The translations under genes and the position numbers were made by a program. From NCBI GenBank assembly GCA_026770595.1, contig MU634128.1, positions 1 through 15,325 of the forward strand: DNA of 15,325 nt. The letters run 5' to 3'. Origin of the DNA: Ochromonadaceae sp. CCMP2298. Its lineage: Eukaryota; Sar; Synurophyceae; Ochromonadales; Ochromonadaceae. Within the stretch, counting starts at the first letter, position 1. Each line of letters starts with the position of its first letter. Shown here one piece after another: positions 1 through 9,466 of the stretch. The notes beneath the pieces were generated by a model, which was not told the DNA's origin, did not search any database, and saw only the letters and a list, made by a program, of their open reading frames with translations.

Positions 1-450
1 AGAAAAAAAGAATAACTATGGCATCCCTACTGGCAAATTGGGTGGGGTGGTGGTCGCGCTCCGCTCACCTATAGAAGGGGATAGATCTTCCCCAATCCAG
101 GTTCTCAATGCTATTATCTGGGGAGTGTAGAGGAATGCAGGCGAATTGAGGGATGCAGGGGATGCAGGGATTTCTGGGGATGCGGGGGTTCCAAAACTTG
201 TTCACGATAAATGTGCTTTACTGTTTTAACACTAAAAGTATCCTATCCATACAAAAATATTAGTCTTTTCTGTAAATATCGCATATTCTATATACAAGGC
301 GCTGTGTGCAGCAGGAATTGCAGGACGAATCGTGCATGGTCTCGCCCACTACCACTGTCCCTACCACTGTCATCACACCCACTGCCCCTGCTACTGTATG
401 GGTAAATACAGCATGGGTATAGGTAGTGACAGCATCTACTGCTGCTGCTG
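1..450. other. 3' flank of the EGF/LCCL receptor gene, no gene seen
   Basis: No convincing coding region is visible on either strand. The part next to the receptor stop codon is presumably its 3' untranslated region. On the minus strand the stop is followed at once by a short GCA/GTA trinucleotide run (about 432-450). Positions 337-400 are rich in CCACTGT-like words and 130-190 holds several GGATGCAGG-like words. I see no AATAAA hexamer in the expected orientation, so the polyadenylation site is not defined. Confidence 0.6.
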
Positions 451-3400
451 CTACTGCATAGACGACCTCTGCACGCTGCTTCTGTTTCCGTCCCCCGACT
501 GCATCGACGCCTCAGAGTCCCTTCTCGTGCGCCGTCGCTCGATCTTCGCCAGTAAGAAGCGCCTTTTGATGCGCACAGAGGCGAATCTGTAGACGATGAG
601 CACGAAGAAGCCCACCACGGAGAAGGCCACTATGAAGGCCAGAGACTGCTCCTCCGTGCTGGAGGGGCGGTAGATGGTCTGGTGGCAGGTGGTGAACCTA
701 TCGAATTCGTCCACGTTGCCCTCGTACCCGTAGTAGCAGTTGGTCGTGCCGAAGGTGAACTCAGGCCCCCGAGCGCCCGGCAGGTCTCTGGTCTGCACCA
801 TGTTGTCCTGCCAGGGCCCGTCGCACAGCATTCCTGTCTTATGACAGGCCTTTCGGAAGTAGGGAACCTTGCACAGGCAGGTGCACTGGTTGGGCTGGGT
901 GCAGTTGCCTCTCGCGTACTTGCGGCCCTTCCAGCCCCTCTTGCCGTAGATGGAGCCCACCCCGCAGGGATCTGTCTCGAACGCGATGACTTTGTCCTCG
1001 AAGACCGTGCCCAGCTGCACTCGTGTGAGGGGGTCGGCCACGATCTCGCACACAGGCGTCTTGCAGTCAAAGCCAGCCCAGCCCTCTGCGCAGGCGCAGG
1101 TGTCCGGGGCAGTGCAGTTGCCCCCGTTGGAGCAGCGGAAGCACCCCTCGCCCCCGGGAGCCTGCGGCAGGTCTCCGCAGAAGGGGTCGTAAAAGCCCTG
1201 CACGCATATGGGCATGGAGCAGTCAGAACCCGTCCATCCGGTCTGGCCGCGAGAGGTTTGATCGTGCACGAGCCATAGCACGGAGTCTGCCTGGACGCAG
1301 TCGCAGCTGTCCTTGGTGGAGCAGATGCCCCCATTGAGACAGCTAGACACAGAACCCGTCACCTGCAGATGGCGGCACAGGGGGGTGTTGCAGTCGTCCC
1401 CCTCGTACCCGTCAGTGCAGGTGCAGGTGTCGGGGCCGATGCAGGAGCCACCATTGTAGCAGCTGTACAATCCCTCGCCACGGATCTTCGGGCCCCTGGT
1501 GAAGGTCTGCGTGGCCTGGTCCGTGATGATGTTGGGCGTGTTGATGCGAACGTGGCGGCCACTGCTGAGCCCGTACACGGAGCCCACTGCGGTCTCTGCG
1601 CTCATACCCGCGTCATCCACGTAGTCCCCCTGCAGCCAGTCTCTCACATGGCACAGGAAGCGGTCCGAGGTGTAGTTGCTCTTATAGTTCCGTACGCTCT
1701 TTTCTGGCTCCAGCACGTTGTAGTAGTACACAGGCGTGCCGTAGGAGACGTCCTCAATGGCCCTCAGGCGGGGGTTGTGATACTCCCCGCAGTAGCGAAT
1801 GTTCTTGTTCTTGTCCAGGAAGTCGAAGCCCTTGATCACGTCCACGAAGGTGTCGGGGTCGGACTTCAGCAGGTTGCTCACTGTCTCGATGCCTCCTGTG
1901 CAGAACCAGGTGGAGTTGGTGATGCGCACGTTGTCTGGCCTGCAGTAGTAGCAGTTGGAGAAGGTGTCGGATGAGTCGATGCAGCAGCCAGTGTCCAGGG
2001 GGTCCCAGCCGCAGCCTGTTTGGAAGGAGCGTCCGTCGTTGCCCGTTACGTACTCATCGAACTGGGGGCATCGGGGGAGGGGGATGCCTGCGTCGTCTGT
2101 GCATGTGAGGAGATCGTCTCCCCCGTGCCCGCCCAGCTTCACATATCCCGGAGAGGTGGAGGTCGCGACGTTTATTAGGAATGTTTCGGCCTGCACACAG
2201 ATGGGGGTGGCGCAGTCAAAGCCCGTCCAGCCGCTGGGCAGGGGGTCACCCGTCTCGTCCTGGAAGAGGGGACGGCCCCCAGCCACCCTACCGTCTCTGA
2301 AGGTGTTGTCCCACTGCGCGCACTTGCACACATCGGGGGCCACGCAGACGCCCTTGTTCTGGCACTCCTGTGCGCAGATGGGGATGAGGCAGTCGTAGCC
2401 CGACCAGCCTGCCTCGCACGTGCACGTGTCCGGCAGAGTGCAGTTTCCGTTGTGGAAGCAGGTCTGGGAGCAGATGGGGTTGCGGCAGGCAGACCCCTCC
2501 CAGCCCTGTGCACAGCGGCAGGTGTCGGGTGCGATACAGGTGCCGTTGTTGGCGCACCCCCTGATCACGTTGTCCACACAGGCACCTCCAGCCTGCGCCC
2601 ACCTTGACTTATACAGCACTCGCTGGTCGTTGTAGGTGATGCGCGGTCTGAAGGCGAGGTCTGTGTCTTGCACATACACCCCCAGCAGGTCCGACTCTAC
2701 ATCAAGCTGCTTCGAGCTGTCCTGCGAGCAGTTGCGGAAGAACTCCACTATGCACACGCCGAACTCCCAGCTGTTACCTGTGCGGTTCCACACTCCCTGC
2801 CTTCTATAACCCTCATTCGTGTAGCTGAAGGAGAGGTTAAAAGCCAGCTGGTCGATGACGGATGACTTGGAGTGCAGTGGGGGCCACTCCATGCCCTCCC
2901 AGTCCGTGTAGATAACGTTGTCGGGCTGAACCCTCTTGTCCATGTAGCGGGAATAGTAGTTGGGATGCGAGAAGACGAAGTTGGCGTTCTCTAAGCTCGT
3001 GTCTGCACGTATAGTGCACCTGTACCCGCCCTGGGGAACTGGGGCCAACACCCCGGCGGCAGTGAAGTTAATCGCGCCATTGTAGCGCTTTCCCACGAAA
3101 TCTCTGAGCTCCCTGGTGACCACAGAGGGCCCCTCATAGAACTCGAACTCTATGGAGTAGTTGGGGTTGCTGTAGGGCCACTGCAGGCGGTAGCTGTTGT
3201 AGCCCATAAAAACCTCGAACCTGTCCACCTCGTTGTCGCTCTGCAGGCCGCTGACGTAGTCCTCTTGGTCTGCTTTGTAGTAGCCCTGCGTGCACACAGG
3301 TGTGCGACAATCGAACCCGATCCATCCCGCAGCGCAGGCACAGGTGTCGGGGGCAGTGCAGGAGCCTCCATTGGCGCACACGTAACGGCCCTGTGTTATA

Positions 3401-6400
3401 TTGAGCCAGTTAACGTTCGCCACCTGTCTGTCGGGCGAGTAGGTCCAGGGGCCTGTGTGTCCCTTGGTGGGGACGAAGTACCCCTTCCAGATGTTGGCGG
3501 GGTTGGACGTGTATGGAGATATCTCCGAGTACCGCACGTCTCCTGTGGTGGAGTCGTCAGAGCGCAGTAGCTGGTAGGGCACCTTGAAGTTGATCGGTAA
3601 TTCAACGTTCATACACTGGTTGGGGGGGGTCTTACGGCCTGTGGTTTTTCGAAACGCTGGACCTGACGGTACTTTTATGATTCCGTATGATATGTCCCGT
3701 TGGTCGCACTCGAACTCCTGCGTGGCGTTACACCAGCTCTCTAGGTTGCAGTTCTTGTAGGTGGGGGACACATAGGTCGTGTCCGATAGAGAGTCGGAGT
3801 CGGCATTGGCCTCGAAGAAGCCCTGAGTGCACACGGGGCTGGCGCAGTCGAAGCCTGACCACGATGGGGGGCAGATGCAAGTGTTGGGGGCCACGCAGAA
3901 GCCCTCGTTGAGGCACGTCTGGGCGCAGAGGGGGGTGCGGCAGTCGCTGCCAGACCACTCAGAAGGGCAGGCACAGGTGCCGGGGGCGGTGCAGTTGCCC
4001 CCATTGGCGCACGTGTTGTCGCACACAGGAGTGGTGCAGTTCGTGTCGAACCAGCCAGGCGCGCACGTGCATGTGTCCGGAGCGGAGCAGGAGCCTCCGT
4101 TGCGGCATGTCTGGAGACACAGCGCGACGTCGCAGTTTGTGCCGGAGAAGCCCGGCTTGCAGGCGCAGGTGTCGGGGGCCACGCAGAGGGAGTTTAGAGC
4201 GCAGGGGGTGGAGCAGGTGGGCTTAGTGCAGTCAGCGCCCTCCCAGCCCCTAGTGCAGGCGCACTTATCGGGGCCCGTGCAGCGCCCGCCGTTCTCGCAG
4301 ATGACTGAGCAGGTGGCTGACAGTGCGCGGATGCGGTGGTTGTTGGTGTCTACTACGTAGAGGTACGTAGTGTCGGACAGGTTTGTGTTGTAGCGGGCAG
4401 CTATGCCGGTGGGGCTGTCAAAGCGCGCGTCTAGGGGGGGCTGGCCCTCTTTGTAGCCGCAGGAGGACTCCAGAGGGGCGGAGGGGTTGCCGGCCACGGT
4501 GTGGACCATGCTGGAGATGTATGAATGGTGAGATATGGTATGTAGATATGCGTGAATAGTGAGATATGCATGGTATATGTATACAAGAGATGTTTGATAT
4601 GTACGCGGGGTTACAGGGAGATACAGGAAGAGAGATAGAGGAGGTAGGGGCTCTCACCTGTTGGAAATGTTGAACGGTTCTATTGAGAACACTCTCGAGA
4701 CGGTGGAGGGGATAGCTGTGGACGTTATGCCGTGCGCCACTGTGCCGTTCAGGTGGTGGGCCAGAGCACCCTTTAGGTAGTCCCGTCTCTCCAGTGTAAT
4801 CTGGATCAACCCACCCCCCACATAGCCCGCATGCAGGGCAGCAAGGCAGACACTAGATTTCTCGGAGTACCACTTATTGCCCTGCAATAGCACGCTGGAC
4901 ACAACACTAGCGTCCCCGCAGGCTCCTGGGCAGTTGAGCAGAATGGCCATGCCTTGCTCAGAGTCCTCGTTGATCTCGGTGCGGTAGTCGTCGATAACCA
5001 GGTTGTCTCCGGTTATGTCCACGAACGTCTTGTCCAACTCGTCCTGCGGGGGCACGCCCACACAGTTCTTGATGAACTTGCCCTTGTCGGGGTCGGTCTG
5101 GTAGGGGGCGCCGTAGTTGTACTGGACGTTGCGCTCCACACGGGAGGCCTTGCGACCCACCTTGTCTACCGGGGGGTCGTAGCTGGAACACCCAGAGGGG
5201 CGGATAAAGTCAGGAGCGCGGGAGAGGCAGGTGGCCTGCTCGGCCACGGAGGGGTACGGGGTGACGCGGCGGATTCGGCAGGTCACGGAGTCAGAGACGT
5301 AGGCCACGTTGTCTTGCGTGACGAACACGCCCCGTGAGTAGAAGAAGGTGCTGTCCTGGGCCAGCCCGTCGTCGTGTCCTTGCAGGGAATTGCCAGCGAT
5401 GGTGGACACGCGGCCCATGGATCGGATTCCGTAGAACTCCGATATAACAGAGGGCAATTCCAGGATCCTCAGGCGCTGCTCGTCTGCCACCCAGAGGGTG
5501 TTATTGGGCCCCCTTGTCACGTCGAGTGGGTTATAGAACTCCGCATAGGTGAGGTTCCCGTCCCGGAATCCCTGCAGACCGGCGAGGCAGGGGGGCGTGC
5601 AACCGGCTAAGGGTTTGCCGTTGGGGTCTGTGGGGCCTGGCACCACGTGTCCTGCAAGTGTCTCTGTGGATCCGTTGGAGACGCGGACCCACCTGAGTAA
5701 AAAGTTGCCCGTGTCCGCGACTGCGAAGTAGTCCCCGTCCATGAAGGCCACGCTCTCGGGTGCGGAGAAGCGCGCCTCTAGGCGGTTGCCGTCCGCGTAT
5801 CCGCTGATGGGGTAGGCGGGTGTTTGGAACTCAGTGGCGGAGAGGGAGTTGTTGCCGCACAGGCCCGTGAGGCACGAGACCACGCACAGGGTGGGGGAGT
5901 AGTCGATGCGGCGGATGCGGTGGTTACCCGTGTCTGCTACCAGCACTACCGTCACCTCTGCTCCGTCTATAGTCTCTATGCGCACATCCACTCCCTTCGG
6001 ACGGTCGAACGTAGCGTCTGCGCAGGGACCGTCCTTATAGCCCGGCGTTCCTTTGCCCTTACCAGCCAGAGTGGTCACCGTGCCGTCCTGCTGTATCATG
6101 CGGATAGCATTATTCTGCGTATCTGCCACATACATAACGCCTATTTTGTCCACAGCGATGTCCTCCGGTCCGTTGAACTGCGCCACAGTCGAAGCGCCAT
6201 CCTTGAAGCCCGCACTTCCCGAACCCGCAACGGAGAAGGTGTATCCCTGCGGGTTGAAGCTGGGAACCTGATTGCTTTCCCCAGTGTACGTACAACTAGT
6301 TCCCTGGTACTCCTGCAGCTGCGAGCAGCTTTTGGGAAATGCCCAGTAGTCCACCGCCCCGTCGCCGTCCCACTTGCCCATGCCGGGATAGACGTCAGTC

Positions 6401-7387
6401 ACAGAGCGACTGGTAGGGTCCACCTTCACTGCAGGTTGAGGGAAGCCATACCCGAAGCATCTCACAGTGCAGTCCGAGAAGTCTGTTGTCTCGGGCAGCG
6501 TGCAGTAGGCTTCAGAAGTCAGCACACAGTAGTGTGTTACGGCGGATCCGCCATAGTCGTGCCGGTGTTCGCCCCCCACTGCCCAGGCGTGGTCTGAGAC
6601 GGTGGGCACGTTGACTGACATTGAGGCGGAGTTGACTCCCTGTAGCTGCAGGTTGCACACGCCTAGTTCTGAGAGGCACTCGATCTCCTCGCAGATGTGG
6701 CACTTGGAGAGGCCGCCCAGCACATTGCAGGGGTGGCGGAAGTCCTGCAGGTTGGAGTTCACTCGGCCCTGTGTCGGTAGAGGTAGGTAAGGTAGGTCGC
6801 ATCGGATAGAGGGTAGATCGGATAGGCGGAACAAAGGGTAAGAGGTGGGTGTAAGGAAAGGTAGGGTAGGGTGAGGTAAGCGACTAGAGCAAAAAGGCGA
6901 GTGAAGGCTGTGCGTATGGCATATGGCATGTAGCTTAAGGCATGTAGCGTACGGTGTATGTCACATGGCATATAGAGTGAGGCGTATGTAGGGCGTATAG
7001 CGTAGGGCATACCTTTCTCTCCACACTCTGCGTGGGGTACTTGGTGTAGGCGAAGGGGTAGTTGGCGTCTCGTGCCATCTCACACCTATCAAAAGGGGAG
7101 AGGGGCGAGAGGAGAGGGGACACGCGACAGGAGAGAGAAGAGAGGGGATAGGGGGAAGGGCAGAGGCGAGAGGGTAGAGGGTAGAGCAGAGGGCAGAGGC
7201 GAGAGGGAGGAGTCGAGTTGATTGAAATGAGTTGATGGCGCAGGCATGTGGCTTTGCAGCTTGCGAGTGAAGGGTGGGGAAAGACTTACTCCTCTCGCTC
7301 GCTGTAACTCCTGAATTCTCGCAAAGCATTGCAGCACATAATGCACAACAGTGCCAAAAGAGCATGGCGGGTCGACCACGCCACCAT
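451..7387 (-). CDS. Large type I membrane protein: NHL propeller with inserted LCCL domain, EGF-like repeats, one TM helix (4 exons)
   Basis: Exons, in transcript order, are 7387-7290, 7085-7013, 6768-4658 and 4510-451. Introns have phases 2, 0 and 2, all are GT..AG, and the joined frame is 2113 codons plus TAG. The ATG at 7387 has A at -3 and G at +4 and opens a signal peptide (hydrophobic core about residues 9-22, ALLALLCIMCC). Residues about 60-230 are Cys-rich and unassigned. NHL-type repeats follow (about 233-565), with motifs such as VADTQNNAIRMI, VADTGNHRIRRI and AGNSLQGHDDG. An LCCL domain lies at about 660-755 (NCPGAC..., KSSVCLAALHAG, GGGLIQITL, HGITSTAIP). A sixth NHL repeat (YVVDTNNHRIRAL) sits at about 762-822. 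About twelve EGF-like modules span 828-1910, typically CxxxCxNGGxCxAPDTCxCxxGWxGxDC. The transmembrane helix is at about 2050-2068, followed by a 45-residue Arg/Ser-rich cytosolic tail starting RIKRRF. Family knowledge suggests adhesion or recognition at the cell surface; ligand unknown. The exon chain is very well supported; only the function is inference. Confidence 0.9.
4511..4657 (-). other. Intron 3 of the receptor gene, between the LCCL domain and the last NHL repeat
   Basis: The donor is GTGAGA after AAC-AG and the acceptor is CATCTCCAG before CATGGTCC; the phase is 2. Splicing joins the end of the LCCL domain to the start of the sixth NHL repeat. Reading through meets a stop at once (AGG TGA), so the intron must be removed for the two halves to form one protein. 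Two near-identical GTGAGATATG words lie on the plus strand at about 4529-4565. Confidence 0.85.
6769..7012 (-). other. Intron 2 of the receptor gene
   Basis: The donor is GTATGC after the codons for VERK and the acceptor is CGACACAG before GGCCGAGTG; the phase is 0. The first half carries repeated TACATGCC/ATATGCC words and the second half is a long CT-rich stretch with CCCTACC words before the acceptor. Confidence 0.8.
7086..7289 (-). other. Intron 1 of the receptor gene
   Basis: The donor is GTAAGT directly after codon 32 plus two bases. The acceptor is GATAG before GTGTGAGATGG. The interior is CT-rich on the sense strand (purine-rich GAGAGGG runs on the plus strand, 7098-7210). A competing acceptor seven bases later (GTGTGAG before ATGGC) would shift the frame, so the upstream AG is preferred. 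Confidence 0.8.
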
Positions 7388-7821
7388 TGTCAGTGCTGTT
7401 CGAGAGACGCCTCCAGTTGGTGCAAGCCCACGCCGGCCAAGAGCGCACGGACGGTCAGTCACTGCGGGCTGGAGTCCAGAGCTACGCCGCGCGCTGCGTC
7501 TGCTCCACTCTGGGATTTCAGTCACCACGCCCAGGGGGCAGGTTCCAGCTCCACGGCGATGGTACAATGAACCACGAGCCAGAGCGCTGCTTCGAGAGAG
7601 ACAGAAAGATCGTGGAGAGCCGAGCAAGCTCTCGTCGTCTTTGGCCAGTGAGTGCGCGGAAAGGGCATAACGGCCTGGAGCACATAAATGGCGATTTTAC
7701 ACCCCCCTGATATGTATAATTTTTGCTCATTTTCCCTAGTGAGAAGCGAATCTCACAGCAAGCCAAAGTATAACAGGGAAAGTGCCCGTAGTGTCCAAAA
7801 AGAATCGTTTGGTATTTGTTT
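7388..7821. other. Gene-free region between the ribokinase 3' end and the receptor start
   Basis: This stretch should hold the promoter and 5' leader of the receptor gene and the 3' untranslated region of the ribokinase gene, both on the minus strand. Open frames here lack any recognisable motif and are judged spurious. A nested inverted repeat lies at 7731-7781: outer arms TTTCCCT/AGGGAAA, inner hairpin GTGAGA-AGCGAA-TCTCAC. No TATA box or polyadenylation hexamer can be assigned with confidence. Confidence 0.5.
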
Positions 7822-8994
7822 TTACAAATTCAGTGCTGCGCTAATAGTCCGTTTATCTACACAGGTGGAGGGTGGGTGCAGGGACGGGTCTAGGTCTGTC
7901 AGACGGGGGTAGGAGACCTGGGCGCCTTTGCGGGTGACGGAGAGGGAGGCGCAGTGGAGGGCGAGGTGAATGGCGTCTTCGAGGGAGCATCCCCTGGCCA
8001 GGCTGCAGGCGAAGGATCCTGCGGGGGGTGGGGGGTGGGGGTAGGAGAGTAGGGGTTGGGGGGTGGGGATTGGGTCAGACACATACAGGCGGTGCAGGAA
8101 TGCAGGCGAGGAGGGGCTCAGCAGCAGCAATAGCAACAGCTAACCCCTACCCCCTCCCACTGCCCCTCTCTCACCTATGAATGAATCCCCGGCACCCACG
8201 GTGTCCACCGCATCCACGCTGCTGGTGCTGAAGAAACGGCTCTGAGTGGAGGTAGAGGAAGGGGTGGTAAGGCAGGCTCCCCGTGCACCCAGGGTCACAA
8301 CCACGCAGCGTAAACCTCCGGATCCGGCCCGACCCATGAGCAGCAGCACCCGTGACGCCTCCACTACCTCCGCGTCGCTCCCAGCGGGTAGCCCCGTCAT
8401 CGCCGCCAACTCGGTCTCGTTGGGGCACACTATATCGCACAGGGGTACCAGCTGTGCGGCTGACTCATGCGAGGGGGCGGGGGCGGGGTTAAGGATAGAG
8501 ACGGTTTGGTGGAGGCGGCAGAGGCGCAGGGCAGCCAGGGTTGTCTGCAGAGGTATCTCGTTCTGGCAGAGCACCACACCGGCTTGCGCGATGAGACCCT
8601 CCACACCACCCACTGCACCCGTCTCCACGTGCTCCGGGAGAAGGTCCAGGTTTGCCCCCTGCACGATGAGGATAGTGTTCTGTCCCTTGGCGTCCACCTG
8701 GATAGAGGCAGTGCCTGTGCTCCGCAAGCCGCGCCTCATCGCTGTCGTGTCCACGCCCTCCGCGGATAGCTGGGCCATATACGCATCGCCATTGGCATCC
8801 GTCCCCACAGCACCCACCATGCACGATCTTACTCCCAGCCGTGCTACTTGAACAGCTTGATTTGCCCCTTTTCCGCCGAAAGAAGTCACAAAAGAGGTGC
8901 CAAAGATCGTTTCTCCAACCTTCGGCAGCACGTCTGCATATGTTACAAGGTCCATCATTGTCGACCCGACTATGACGATCTCGGGCGCGCTCAT
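7822..8994 (-). CDS. RBKS: Ribokinase, PfkB carbohydrate kinase family (2 exons)
   Basis: Exon 1 is 8994-8175 and exon 2 is 8018-7822; the intron is phase 1 (GTGAGA..GCAG). The joined product is 338 residues, close to the usual 300-330 of ribokinases, ending in TAA. The enzyme phosphorylates D-ribose with ATP to ribose 5-phosphate, feeding the pentose phosphate and nucleotide pathways, probably in the cytosol. Visible motifs: sugar-binding GSTMMDL (Asp15); the N-terminal signature FGGKGANQAV (39-48); CQNEIPL with the conserved Glu146; PNETELAAMTG (191-201); the C-terminal signature DTVGAGDSF (264-272) with catalytic base Asp270; and SVTRKGAQVSYP (300-311) around the nucleotide and monovalent-cation site. 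All key residues are present, so it should be active. The start at 8994 is the first ATG in frame; upstream codons stay open to 9192 but contain no ATG. A related PfkB sugar kinase is possible, but GGKGANQAV favours ribokinase. Confidence 0.9.
8019..8174 (-). other. Ribokinase intron with G-rich antisense tract
   Basis: The intron splits the codon for Gly274, directly after the GAGDSFI motif. On the plus strand, 8022-8074 consists almost entirely of runs of 3-6 G, so the sense transcript has an exceptionally C-rich polypyrimidine tract running into the GCAG acceptor. A small group of GCTGCTGCTATTGC-like words lies near 8117-8142. Confidence 0.85.
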
Positions 8995-9084
8995 TACGAC
9001 AGATCGCACCGCAGCTGGTAGCCGCGAGAGAGTGGAGAATAGATCGGCCAATGCTGTGTTAGGACGAGCTAAACTGCTGCCTGT

Positions 9085-9116
9085 GCCCTTGGATGGATTG
9101 GCCCTTGGATGGATTG
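9085..9116. repeat. Perfect 16-bp tandem duplication
   Basis: GCCCTTGGATGGATTG occurs twice head to tail (9085-9100 and 9101-9116) with no mismatch. The period is not a multiple of three, so each copy reads in a different frame. That fits the view that this segment is untranslated leader or promoter of the ribokinase gene rather than an N-terminal extension. Confidence 0.9.
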
Positions 9117-9203
9117 GTGCTACCTTCTTCGATGGGTCGAACAGCAGAACAGTGAATGCTGGAATGGCCCTTCGAAAGAATTTGATGGGCAATTTCTCAC
9201 ACA

Positions 9204-9262
9204 GCCAACAGCGCCTATTGAGTGAAAAAATCTTCAGTTACACTCATATGGGCGCTGTTGGC
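9204..9262. repeat. Long inverted repeat in the divergent promoter
   Basis: The outer arms GCCAACAGCGCC (9204-9215) and GGCGCTGTTGGC (9251-9262) are perfect 12-bp reverse complements. Pairing continues inward: 9216-9218 with 9248-9250 (one T-G wobble), one bulged base at 9247, then six further pairs (9219-9224 with 9241-9246). A 16-nt AT-rich loop (9225-9240) remains. It could be a protein-binding palindrome or a stem in a leader RNA; the sequence alone does not decide. Confidence 0.85.
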
Positions 9263-9466
9263 AGAGGAAGTTCGCAACACTTTTCTTTCGCACACAAAAA
9301 AATCGCCAGGATTCGATCCAATTGGTCCACACTGCTCGTGCAACACTACCTCCAGCCCATCCGTTTGACACTGCCTCCACATCAACTGCGGTCTGTTGGA
9401 AATATCTCAAGTGACGTGCCGGTCCGTGCGGGAGTCGACCAGGACTTCATGTCATTCAATTCAGAA

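Larger units (their letters stand above)
8995..9466. promoter_or_regulatory. Divergent promoter region between ribokinase and the UBL/F-box gene
   Basis: The two start codons point away from each other across 472 bp, so both promoters must lie here. The plus-strand frame of the F-box gene is open through this segment, but the sequence reads as low-quality protein and overlaps the ribokinase start in antisense, so it is taken as non-coding. It contains a 16-bp tandem duplication (9085-9116) and a long inverted repeat (9204-9262). No clear TATA box is seen. Confidence 0.55.

Noticed and set aside
682-2400. Long plus-strand open frames opposite the receptor gene (up to about 200 codons)
   Set aside because: They mirror the GC-rich, Cys-codon-rich EGF coding strand, carry no domain motifs, and lie wholly within a coding exon supported by repeated EGF modules.
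6860-6872. GGTAGGGTAGGG, telomere-like words
   Set aside because: Only two units, inside a CT-rich intron on the sense strand; many similar GA/GT-rich words occur in other introns.
8995-9192. N-terminal extension of ribokinase (possible organelle presequence)
   Set aside because: The frame is open, but the first codon proposed is TTG and no ATG exists before 8994. It also contains a frame-shifting 16-bp tandem duplication.
9308-9322. GATTCGATCC, similar to a tRNA B box
   Set aside because: No A box at the right distance and no cloverleaf arms could be paired.
8897-9466. Upstream in-frame extension of the F-box gene, open from 8897
   Set aside because: It would overlap the ribokinase coding exon in antisense and reads as low-quality protein. 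The ATG at 9467 has a strong context and starts right at the ubiquitin-like strand.
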